From Chlamydiia bacterium (GTDB lineage: Bacteria; Chlamydiota; Chlamydiia; Chlamydiales; Simkaniaceae): a DNA stretch of 6,555 nt. The notes beneath the pieces were generated by a model that ran no database searches, was not told the DNA's origin, and saw nothing but the letters and a program-made list of their open reading frames with translations. The stretch covers positions 1-6,555 of the forward strand of contig JAGROF010000018.1 of NCBI GenBank assembly GCA_020440405.1, in the 5' to 3' direction. The position numbers and the translations under genes are program-made. This document shows, piece by piece, positions 1-6,014 of this stretch (position 1 is its first letter; every line of letters starts with the position of its first letter).

Positions 1-789
1 AGTGAGCGTTTGATGGAGGGTATCCTCTTGGAGCTTTTCCTTTTCTTGGAAGCGTCTGAGTTCCTCGTCATCGAGAAACGCACGCTTATAGACCAGGTAG
101 TCTCCAATAAAATGATGGAATTGAGATAGCCCACTTTGCCAATCCCCTGATTGAATCATCTCTAACGTACTTTTGGCCTCGAAGGTGGTGGTGGAAAGAG
201 AAAGAAAGTAAAGATGAGGAAGTAAGGGAAAGCTTCCTTCAGAAAATTTCATTTCGTGCGGGCCAAGGAGCTTATATTCCCCCTCTTGGGGAGACAACCA
301 AGCGACCCGCCCTTTCTCAGTAGGAACCTCACTAATCTTAAGGGTAAAGGTTTCCCCTTTTTTCATTCCAATTCCCCCATGAAGCACCCAATGTTTAGGG
401 CGGAGTTCAACAGAAGAGGAAACAAAATGGCTAAACTGGTTTAAGTAATGCTCTAAAAGAGGAGAAAAGACTTCTTGGTCTTCAGAAGATGCTTTTAGGG
501 TTTCCTTTAAGATCGGCATCTCCATTTCCCAGAGAACAACAGGTTCTTCGCTAAATGCAAAAATGTCAAAAGAAGCCGCCTCTTTTTTCTCCATGTCGAA
601 TAAAAGGCGCCCTGCTTGCACTGTGGAAAGGAGTGTCCGCCGCCCCTCTTGCCCTTCCTTGTTTTGGACGGCAAAGAGAATCATTGCCCCTTTTTCGAGA
701 AACCAAACCGCACCCTCTTTTTGGAGGGGTAGCCGAAAGTTTGCCTGCGCCTCAATGCGCCTTCCATGCTTCTCAAACAGGTGTTTCAT
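1..789 (-). CDS. NHLP/NHLM-type export ABC transporter, second (peptidase-less) subunit, N-terminal part
   Basis: Partial gene: the frame is open for 263 codons from ATG 787-789 to the window edge, so the C-terminal part (permease and ATPase expected) is missing. The visible part has no C39 peptidase and no membrane segment. It begins with a beta-rich stretch resembling the cyclic-nucleotide-binding-like regulatory domain of this family: 'VWFLEKGAMILFAV' at about residues 28-41 matches the usual 'vWlv.sG.vdvFav' pattern. Further on come 'FPLLPHLYFL' (about 188-197) and a helical stretch with 'DWQSGLSQFHHF' (about 217-228), both typical of the linker before the permease. The start overlaps the end of the upstream peptidase/ATPase gene by 17 bp and is preceded by GGGGGAAG, so translation is probably coupled. 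An alternative GTG at 802-804 is possible but less well placed. In known systems the two ABC subunits work with an HlyD-like protein to export processed peptides. Assignment rests on recalled family patterns plus gene order; the ATPase half is not visible. Confidence 0.8.
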   Translation of the reverse strand, partial: MKHLFEKHGRRIEAQANFRLPLQKEGAVWFLEKGAMILFAVQNKEGQEGRRTLLSTVQAGRLLFDMEKKEAASFDIFAFSEEPVVLWEMEMPILKETLKASSEDQEVFSPLLEHYLNQFSHFVSSSVELRPKHWVLHGGIGMKKGETFTLKISEVPTEKGRVAWLSPQEGEYKLLGPHEMKFSEGSFPLLPHLYFLSLSTTTFEAKSTLEMIQSGDWQSGLSQFHHFIGDYLVYKRAFLDDEELRRFQEKEKLQEDTLHQTLT

Positions 790-2968
790 CTTCCCCCACT
801 TCACGTTCGACTAAGCTCCGATACACCCCATTGAGGGCTTTGAGTTCTTCATGGGTTCCCCGCTCCACGACTTTCCCTTTGTCTAGCACAATGATCTCAT
901 CACAATCTTGAATCGTACTGAGACGATGGGCAACGATAATGGCAGAGCATCCCCTTTTGCGGATATGGTTCATCACCTTCTTTTCCGTATTAGAGTCGAG
1001 AGCACTCGTCGCTTCATCCATAATGACAATCGTGGGACTGACAAGAAGCGCTCGGGCAATCTCTAAACGCTGCCGCTGCCCCCCGCTGAGGTTCCGTCCC
1101 CCCTCAATCAGCTCGGTGTCATACCCTTCAGGGCGCGCTAAGATGTCATGGTGAATGCATGCATCTTGCGTCGCACGAATCAAGATGTCATCGGGAACCG
1201 TTGCATCCCACAAAGTGATATTATCCCGGATCGTTCCGCTAAAAAGAAAAATCTCCTGATCCACACTCGAAAGAGAGCGTTGCATCACTTCATGGGGATA
1301 CACCATAATGGGCTTGTGATCATAGAGGATCTCCCCTTCCCAAGGCTCAATGAGTCCTGTCGAAAGTTTAGAAATCGTAGACTTGCCACATCCTGAAGGC
1401 CCCACAAGTGCAACCCGCTGCCCAGGGCGGATTTGAATGGTTAGATTTTCGATGAGGGGAGGAGCGAGGGGACTATACCCAAACGTGACATTCCGAAACT
1501 CTAAGTACCCATCCAGCTTTGCCTTCTCTGTTTTTTCCACTTTCCGCCTAGAGTAGATCCGATCGATTGGATTTTTTAAGACATCATTGAGACGGATGAG
1601 CTCGACTTTTAGAAATTGAATGGTCTGTCCCACATTCACAAAGTTGATGATCGGGGTGAGGAAGCTGATCAAAAGCATTTGGAGCGCCATCAACGTTCCA
1701 ATCGTCAAGTTCCCCTCCATAGTCCGCCACCCTCCAATCCCCAAAAGGGCCGCCTGAGCCAGCCCCTGAAAAAGAATCGGAGAAGTCGTTAAAATCGCAT
1801 CTTTTCGGCTAATCTCCTGAAGAGAATTGATCTTATTTGTGTCAAAGCCAGCAAAAGCAGCAAAAGCATCACTCTCAGTTCCCGTAGCTTTCACCGTTTC
1901 GATCTGTTGAATGACCCCTACGGAATTTGCCGTGACAATCGATTGCTCTTTTTGCAGACGCGCATAGGTATCCGTTCGAGAGCGTTGAATCATCCGCATA
2001 ACCACCAAGCTCCCTAGCCCCGCCAAAATGCCAATAAGCGCTACAGAAAAGTCATACATGAACATCACAACCCCATAAAACACCACCAAGATCACTTGAA
2101 TCGTCGGGATCGCTAAAGCACTTGTAATCATCTGCACCACAATATTGTTCTGTCCCACACGGTTCGCAATTTCTGCAGGAAATCGTTGATAGTAAAATGA
2201 GACGGGAAGGCGGAGGATATGCCATAAGAAATTACTCGAAAAATGGATGGCCATCTTGGCATTGAGGCGATTGAGGAAATATTGTTGCAGCCATGTTAAA
2301 GCCCCTGCAAACATCATGGCACAAAAAATTGCAAAAAGGAATTGCCCTTTCCAGGGAAGGACATTTGTTACTAAGATGTTATCGATAAAGATGCGGGTAA
2401 ATACCGGCACCCCAAGTCCCGGAATGAGCAAACAAACCCCAGCAATCATGACATAAAGGAGAGACCGTTTAACGGATTGAAGACGCTGTTTTAAATCCTC
2501 AAAGACATTGGGCGGTTTCCCCCCTTTTTGAAAGTTTGATGTTTTTTCAAAGTGGAGGACAACACCAGTATACCCCTCGTCAAACTCCTCGTAGGTCACT
2601 GTCCGCGGGCCAAATGCAGGGTCATTCAAAAACACCCCCTTCTTTCCAAACCCTTCCAGCACGACAAAGTGATTATAGTCCCAAAATAGAATCGCAGGCT
2701 TATCGGTTTCATAAAGCTCGCGGAGCCCTTCTCGGTGCCCTTTTCCTTCCAGACCAAATTTCTTTGCAGCATTCAAAAGGTTCAAGGCATTGCTTCCATC
2801 CCGCGAAACGCCACACTCTACCCGCAAATTTTCCAAAGGAACATGCCGCCCATAATAGGATAACAGCATCGAAAGACACGCCGCACCACACTCTACATTT
2901 TCCATCTGAATTACCGTTGGAGTGCGCACTCTCCAAAACTTTGAGGGGCGAGGAATTGTCTGATCCAT
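773..2968 (-). CDS. NHLP/NHLM-type peptide exporter: C39 peptidase / permease / ATPase
   Basis: Inner-membrane ABC exporter of 731 residues that should cleave a double-glycine type leader from a small peptide and pump out the core. Domains in order: C39 peptidase (about 15-142) with catalytic Cys27 in 'QMENVECGAACL', oxyanion Gln21, His100 in 'NHFVVLEG' and Asp116 in 'NDPAFGPR', all intact; six-helix permease (about 165-455, with clear hydrophobic stretches near 169-191, 209-228 and 285-325); and a nucleotide-binding domain (about 490-725) with Walker A GPSGCGKST (523-531), signature LSGGQ (627-631), Walker B ending in Asp651-Glu652, and switch His681. The peptidase text matches the NHLM/LanT subgroup ('CGVSRDGS', 'FLNDPAFGPRTVTYEEFD'). 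I chose ATG 2966-2968 because TAGGGGGGGA lies 7 nt upstream; a TTG at 2990-2992 would add eight residues encoded by the ribosome-binding site itself. The gene starts 13 nt after the HlyD-like gene and overlaps the next by 17 bp. Length is normal for the family; nothing looks broken. Confidence 0.95.
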   Translation of the reverse strand: MDQTIPRPSKFWRVRTPTVIQMENVECGAACLSMLLSYYGRHVPLENLRVECGVSRDGSNALNLLNAAKKFGLEGKGHREGLRELYETDKPAILFWDYNHFVVLEGFGKKGVFLNDPAFGPRTVTYEEFDEGYTGVVLHFEKTSNFQKGGKPPNVFEDLKQRLQSVKRSLLYVMIAGVCLLIPGLGVPVFTRIFIDNILVTNVLPWKGQFLFAIFCAMMFAGALTWLQQYFLNRLNAKMAIHFSSNFLWHILRLPVSFYYQRFPAEIANRVGQNNIVVQMITSALAIPTIQVILVVFYGVVMFMYDFSVALIGILAGLGSLVVMRMIQRSRTDTYARLQKEQSIVTANSVGVIQQIETVKATGTESDAFAAFAGFDTNKINSLQEISRKDAILTTSPILFQGLAQAALLGIGGWRTMEGNLTIGTLMALQMLLISFLTPIINFVNVGQTIQFLKVELIRLNDVLKNPIDRIYSRRKVEKTEKAKLDGYLEFRNVTFGYSPLAPPLIENLTIQIRPGQRVALVGPSGCGKSTISKLSTGLIEPWEGEILYDHKPIMVYPHEVMQRSLSSVDQEIFLFSGTIRDNITLWDATVPDDILIRATQDACIHHDILARPEGYDTELIEGGRNLSGGQRQRLEIARALLVSPTIVIMDEATSALDSNTEKKVMNHIRKRGCSAIIVAHRLSTIQDCDEIIVLDKGKVVERGTHEELKALNGVYRSLVEREVGEDETPV

Positions 2969-2975
2969 ATCTGTT

Positions 2976-2984
2976 CCCCCCCTA
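2976..2984 (-). promoter_or_regulatory. Ribosome binding site fused to the upstream stop codon
   Basis: The minus strand reads TAGGGGGGGAACAGATATG. The TAG ends the HlyD-like gene, and its G opens a run of seven G that serves as Shine-Dalgarno sequence 7 nt before the exporter's ATG (2966-2968). Ribosomes finishing the first gene would uncover the site for the second, which points to coupled translation. This site is why the ATG was preferred over the TTG at 2990-2992. Confidence 0.7.
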
Positions 2985-3797
2985 AGACACAATGGGAATC
3001 AAATAAGAAATGGGGCGCTTATTTTCGATCGTCACCCGAACCGTTCCTGTTGATCCTGGACCCAGACGCTTTGGAGGACCCTTTCCAAAGGTCCATTTGA
3101 GCCCCGACTTATTTTCAGGATCGAGATTGGGCTGCACAATGACAAGCTCCATCGTTGCTCCTTTCGTGAGATCCTGCCGCGCTTTCTCTGAAGGGATCAC
3201 TTTGAGCTGGTCTGAGTCTGCAGATACCGCATAGGGAGCCACCTGTTTCACTTGCCCCACAAGTTGCCCGTATTTTTGCGTATCTACAGCATTCAAATCC
3301 ACCGTCACATTCATCCCCGGCTGGATCCGCTCTCCCACCTGCGCAGGAATGAAGGCATAAACCTCCAGCTGGTTGGGAAAAACCTCAGTCTGAAACCACA
3401 AAAGCCCCTCCCCGACTTTGACCGCCTCCCCCTGACCTGCATCTAACTGAAACACCTTGCCATTATGAGGCGCTACAATCGTTGTCCCATCGCTTAGCTC
3501 CATCAGAGGAGTGCCTTGAAGCACCGACTGATCCACCTTAACAAAGACCTGACTAATCACCCCATTCATAGGACTTTTCATGAGAAATTGCGCTTCGGGA
3601 GCTAGGAGAATCCCCTGCCCTGTTGTAATGATTGGGATCTGTCCAACAACCGACCAGACTAAAATCGCAAAGATAATCGCACAAAGAGAAAAAAGAACAA
3701 TCCATCCCCTTAGCCGTACGACAACAAGAAGCTTGGTCAGTTGCGAAGGAGAGGAAAGCTTTTCGATCGCATTATGGCGAAAAATGTCTCGGCTCAT
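2982..3797 (-). CDS. NHLP/NHLM-type secretion protein, short HlyD-like membrane-fusion subunit
   Basis: Adaptor of 271 residues that should sit in the inner membrane and extend into the periplasm, partnering the two ABC subunits. It has a short cytoplasmic N-terminus with 'IFRHNAIEKLSSPSQL' (about 5-20), typical of NHLM HlyD-like proteins; one membrane helix (about 32-52); two biotinyl-lipoyl-like halves (about 72-101 and 103-136); a beta-barrel-like region with 'PAQVGERIQPGMNV' (about 151-164); and a C-terminal strand region with 'GPGSTGTVRV' and 'RPISYLIP', also familiar from this group. The two lipoyl halves are joined directly, so the long coiled-coil hairpin that usually separates them in HlyD/AcrA relatives is absent. 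ATG 3795-3797 is the only plausible start: an in-frame TGA lies four codons upstream. No strong Shine-Dalgarno sequence is seen before it. First gene of the three-gene cassette; its stop codon forms part of the next gene's ribosome-binding site. Confidence 0.9.
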   Translation of the reverse strand: MSRDIFRHNAIEKLSSPSQLTKLLVVVRLRGWIVLFSLCAIIFAILVWSVVGQIPIITTGQGILLAPEAQFLMKSPMNGVISQVFVKVDQSVLQGTPLMELSDGTTIVAPHNGKVFQLDAGQGEAVKVGEGLLWFQTEVFPNQLEVYAFIPAQVGERIQPGMNVTVDLNAVDTQKYGQLVGQVKQVAPYAVSADSDQLKVIPSEKARQDLTKGATMELVIVQPNLDPENKSGLKWTFGKGPPKRLGPGSTGTVRVTIENKRPISYLIPIVS

Positions 3798-3805
3798 GCT
3801 AATTG

Positions 3806-3834
3806 CTCATAACAATTGCAAAAAATCAAATCAA
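3806..3834 (-). promoter_or_regulatory. Weak candidate promoter of the export cassette
   Basis: On the minus strand TTGATT (3834-3829) and TATGAG (3811-3806) are 17 bp apart. Transcription would then begin only a few bases before the ATG at 3797, giving an almost leaderless message, which fits the lack of a clear ribosome-binding site. The hexamer AATTGC occurs twice across this site (3801-3806 and 3814-3819, plus strand), 13 bp apart, and could be a regulator site. The -10 match is poor and the true promoter may lie further upstream. Confidence 0.2.
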
Positions 3835-3908
3835 CCCCTACATAACAAGGTATGAACCTATCTCATAATGAAGATGTTTTTTATTCCAGTCTCTTTAGCA
3901 TCTTTTTC

Positions 3909-3958
3909 CTTTCTATTTTGACCCCTTATCTCATGGACAATGTGATCAAAATAGAAAG
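3909..3958. repeat. 13-bp perfect inverted repeat with 24-bp loop
   Basis: CTTTCTATTTTGA (3909-3921) is exactly complementary to TCAAAATAGAAAG (3946-3958). Pairing continues outward and inward with one mismatch on each side; these mismatches become G-U pairs only in a minus-strand transcript, the direction of the export cassette. No U-tract follows, so it is not an ordinary terminator. It could be an operator upstream of the cassette, an RNA stem, or the remains of a small mobile element. Confidence 0.6.
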
Positions 3959-3984
3959 AAAAAATCTGCTCAAAGACTCAAGAA

Positions 3985-4151
3985 ATATAGCTGAATTAGT
4001 TTAAAATAGTGACAATTGGACAGAAGATTTTCATTGAAAATGAAGCGCGGAGAGCGAAGCTGGCTTCGTGCAAGCCAGTGAGATCGAGCGCAAAATTATC
4101 GGTGAAAAGATCTGGATGAATTGTCACTATTTTAAACTAATTCAGCTATAT
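3985..4151. mobile_element. Palindromic MITE-like element with 33-bp perfect terminal inverted repeats
   Basis: The left arm 3985-4017 and right arm 4119-4151 are exact reverse complements over 33 bp, reading ATATAGCTGAATTAG inward from the left edge. The 101-bp interior carries no gene and is itself an imperfect palindrome: TTTTCA and GCGC blocks pair across it, and CTGGCTT / AAGCCAG (4060-4066 / 4072-4078) close on a 5-nt loop at the exact centre. The whole element can fold as one long hairpin. TA at 3986-3987 and TA at 4149-4150 flank a possible 161-bp unit, the target-site pattern of IS630/Tc1-mariner transposons; because the palindrome also generates TA at its ends, this duplication is not proven. 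It sits between the translocase terminator and the export cassette and interrupts no gene. No transposase is present, so it would move only with one supplied elsewhere. A second copy has not been checked. Confidence 0.75.
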
Positions 4152-4176
4152 AACGGGAGGAGCGCAATTTTACCAC

Positions 4177-4205
4177 AAAAAAAAAGCCCTCCAGAGGAGG
4201 GCTTT
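4177..4205 (-). terminator. Intrinsic terminator of the ATP/ADP translocase gene
   Basis: On the minus strand a 10-bp perfect stem AAAGCCCTCC / GGAGGGCTTT (4205-4196 and 4192-4183) with a 3-nt loop runs straight into a T-tract ending at 4177. It begins 22 nt after the translocase TAA. The plus strand has no matching T-tract, so it acts in one direction and insulates the export cassette from translocase transcription. Confidence 0.92.
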
Positions 4206-4227
4206 CGAAAAGATATTAAGTCTTCTC

Positions 4228-5829
4228 TTAAGTGGTTGCGGTTTCGGCAGGAGTTTTTTCTTCCACTTTGGAAGTGGGCTCTGCTTCTTCCAATTCTTTG
4301 GCCGCTTCTTCTTCCTCTGCTTGTTCCTGCTCTCGTCTTGCTGTGAGATCGAGGAACTGGCGGTTGAGAGAGCGTGCAGCAACGATCCACGCGAAGATAA
4401 TCGCTAAGAGGACCACTGCAACATACGGAGCGATGACTCCGACGACGGCGGTGTTGAGAACGAAGAAAAGTCCTTGCTGGATGAGAGATCCTCCAGACTT
4501 TCCTAGACGTGCACCGACAACGTCAATCGCTGCCTTACCTTTAACCTTCTCTTCCTGCCCAAGAGGAATGTATGCCATTTCCTTTGTGGGGTCGAAGAAG
4601 GAGTATTTAGAGGATTTACTCGCAATATTCTGAATCGTTCCAAAGATTACCGCAAGCATCAAAGGAGTCGTTCCTAAAGCTGCGATTGTAGATTCTAAGC
4701 TACCGCGGAAAATAATGAACGAGAAGAATGCAACCCCTGTAACTAGAAGCATGACAGGAGTGACCAAGGCCGTTTTTCCCCATCCAAATTTTCGAACCAC
4801 ACTTCCTCCAAGGAAGAAGGTGACAAGGATGGTGATGATTCCTGTTTTCTCAGAGAATCCTCCCATGAAGGCCTGATAATCGTTATAGTTGGGATACTGG
4901 TGATGTAGCTGATCTTTCCAGGTCACCTCAACGAGGTTGATGGAAATTCCATAAGCCATCACAAGAAGGGCAATACACCCGAGGTACTTCGAGCGAATGA
5001 GATAAAGGAAGCTTTCCTTCATAGAAAGTTTTGGCTTCTTTTTCTTCACTGCTTTTTGCTCACCTGGATCGTAGAAACGCTTGTCTGTGAGGACGTATTT
5101 GTTCATCCACCAGTAAATCCCTAAGACGAGAAGACCGGCAACCACGACCATCGACATGGTGTAGTTGAGGGTCACTTGCCAAGGATCTCCTGCTGAGAGT
5201 CCCTCACGGATTTTTGCTGCCCATTTAATAAAACGCCCTGAAATAATCAGGGAGATATTGGCGAACATGGCAAAAATGGTGTAAAAACGTTTGGACTCTG
5301 ATACCTTACTGATGTCGTTAGCAAATCCCCAGAAAAGGAGGGAGATGGCCATACTTCCCCAGAGCTCCGACATAACGTAGAAGAGGGAGAAGGTCCAGTT
5401 TCGAATGACATCAATGAGCCCTTTAAATGAGTCAGGGAGAGTCGTCTGCAGCATGTCACAGAATGCGTGAGGATGCAGAGATTCTCTTAAGGGATAGAGG
5501 ACGGTTCCAAACAGCCCAAAAAAGATAATAAAGGGAATCACAGAGGTGTAAAACAACTTGGTTTTACTCAGCTTGTTACTCAATTTTGCATAGACAAGCA
5601 TGAACAAGACAGCACAAGGCAATACCCCCCAAAACTTTAGAAAGGGAATCACCTGAGACCCTTTCGCTGCAGTCACAACGAGGGTATCTTTGGTGTCTCG
5701 TAAAATTGTGTAATTAAAAAGAATAAAGAAGAAGAGGAGAACCATCGGGATGAGTTTTTTCAGCTCAAAACGATGCACAGGCCAAAGGCGCGATCTCCAC
5801 TTACCAAATTCTTGCGTAGTTGATGCCAT
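4228..5829 (-). CDS. npt1: ATP/ADP translocase (NTT/Tlc family nucleotide transporter)
   Basis: Inner-membrane antiporter of 533 residues, usual for chlamydial NTT1-type proteins, expected to bring host ATP into the bacterium in exchange for ADP and phosphate. Family landmarks are 'LRDTKDTLVVTA' (43-54), 'MSELWGSMAISLLFWGFAN' (153-171), 'INLVEVTWKDQL' (297-308), and the signature block from about 408 to 451 containing 'FDPTKEMAYIPLGQEEK' followed by 'GARLGKSGGSLIQQ'. Eleven to twelve hydrophobic segments are visible (for example about 27-43, 63-82, 92-112, 184-205, 221-241, 283-300, 353-374, 452-486). The C-terminus (about 498-533) is a hydrophilic, glutamate-rich tail. The start ATG is supported by AAGGA (5843-5839) 9 nt upstream. 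The gene is probably a single-gene unit with its own promoter and terminator. Chlamydiae carry several NTT paralogues with different substrates; motif pattern and the neighbouring small gene favour the ATP/ADP exchanger, but specificity is inferred. Confidence 0.95.
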   Translation of the reverse strand: MASTTQEFGKWRSRLWPVHRFELKKLIPMVLLFFFILFNYTILRDTKDTLVVTAAKGSQVIPFLKFWGVLPCAVLFMLVYAKLSNKLSKTKLFYTSVIPFIIFFGLFGTVLYPLRESLHPHAFCDMLQTTLPDSFKGLIDVIRNWTFSLFYVMSELWGSMAISLLFWGFANDISKVSESKRFYTIFAMFANISLIISGRFIKWAAKIREGLSAGDPWQVTLNYTMSMVVVAGLLVLGIYWWMNKYVLTDKRFYDPGEQKAVKKKKPKLSMKESFLYLIRSKYLGCIALLVMAYGISINLVEVTWKDQLHHQYPNYNDYQAFMGGFSEKTGIITILVTFFLGGSVVRKFGWGKTALVTPVMLLVTGVAFFSFIIFRGSLESTIAALGTTPLMLAVIFGTIQNIASKSSKYSFFDPTKEMAYIPLGQEEKVKGKAAIDVVGARLGKSGGSLIQQGLFFVLNTAVVGVIAPYVAVVLLAIIFAWIVAARSLNRQFLDLTARREQEQAEEEEAAKELEEAEPTSKVEEKTPAETATT

Positions 5830-5863
5830 ATTTCGTTTTCCTTATAAAAAGATTCTTTTAAAA

Positions 5864-5919
5864 CATTCTCTGCTGAGTCTAGCACTTTTTAGAGTGTTTC
5901 TAAAAATCAGTAGAGAATG
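5864..5919 (-). promoter_or_regulatory. Nested hairpin in the translocase 5' leader
   Basis: In the minus-strand leader CATTCTCTACTGA (5919-5907) pairs with TCAGCAGAGAATG (5876-5864) with one mismatch. Inside it TTTTTAGA (5906-5899) pairs perfectly with TCTAAAAA (5893-5886) around a 5-nt loop; a 9-nt bulge lies on one side. A competing hairpin TAGAG / CTCTA (5924-5920 and 5915-5911) uses part of the outer stem, so the two folds exclude each other. The structure ends 21 bases before the AAGGA ribosome-binding site. It matches no riboswitch I know; a regulatory role is inference. Confidence 0.5.
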
Positions 5920-5939
5920 CTCTAGTTGTAGACACAGGA

Positions 5940-5967
5940 ATTATAAAGGATATGAGATAGAAATCAA
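5940..5967 (-). promoter_or_regulatory. Promoter of the ATP/ADP translocase gene
   Basis: The minus strand has TTGATT (5967-5962) and a perfect TATAAT (5945-5940) separated by 16 bp, a good housekeeping sigma (sigma70/chlamydial sigma66) match. Transcription should start near 5933, giving a leader of about 100 nt before the ATG at 5829. The -35 box lies one base beyond the T-tract of the preceding gene's terminator. Confidence 0.7.
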
Positions 5968-5968
5968 G

Positions 5969-6000
5969 AAAAAAAAAGGGTGCCTGAAGAGGCACCCCTT
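5969..6000 (-). terminator. Intrinsic terminator after the 177-residue protein gene
   Basis: On the minus strand GGGTGCC (5997-5991) pairs perfectly with GGCACCC (5984-5978) across a 6-nt loop, extended at the base by one G-U and two A-U pairs, and is followed by nine T (5977-5969). It starts 14 nt after the TAA of the upstream gene and separates that gene from the translocase. Confidence 0.92.
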
Positions 6001-6014
6001 AAAAAGAAGATCGA

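Larger units (their letters stand above)
3798..4227. other. Gene-poor 430-bp interval between translocase and export cassette
   Basis: No convincing gene lies here. From right to left it holds the translocase terminator (4177-4205), a palindromic MITE-like element (3985-4151), an isolated dyad (3909-3958) and the AT-rich start region of the export cassette. The only notable open frame is a 50-codon plus-strand stretch (3852-4004) with a hydrophobic middle and no usable ribosome-binding site. No tRNA-like fold, CRISPR repeat or double-glycine leader peptide was found by eye on either strand. Confidence 0.75.

Noticed and set aside
555..911. Overlapping plus-strand frames of 83 and 118 codons
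   Set aside because: Antisense to the start of the second ABC subunit and the end of the exporter, both of which have clear family motifs.
2536..2985. 149-codon open frame on the plus strand
   Set aside because: It lies wholly opposite the conserved C39 peptidase coding region, has low-complexity composition and no domain; an antisense shadow.
2969..2992. TTG start adding eight residues to the peptidase/ATPase exporter
   Set aside because: Those codons are the stop/Shine-Dalgarno junction itself; the ATG at 2966-2968 has the ribosome-binding site at the right distance and the C39 domain begins after it.
3909..3958. Dyad as a terminator
   Set aside because: Neither strand has a GC-rich stem followed by a T-tract, and no gene ends beside it.
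4068..4346. 92-codon plus-strand frame running out of the palindrome
   Set aside because: It joins palindrome sequence, the translocase terminator and antisense of the translocase tail; its leucine/proline-rich end is simply the reverse of the glutamate-rich codons.
4142..4390. Two minus-strand frames overlapping the 3' end of the translocase gene
   Set aside because: Alternative frames of the acidic tail and terminator; arginine/lysine-rich composition is a frame-shift artefact and they lack a ribosome-binding site.
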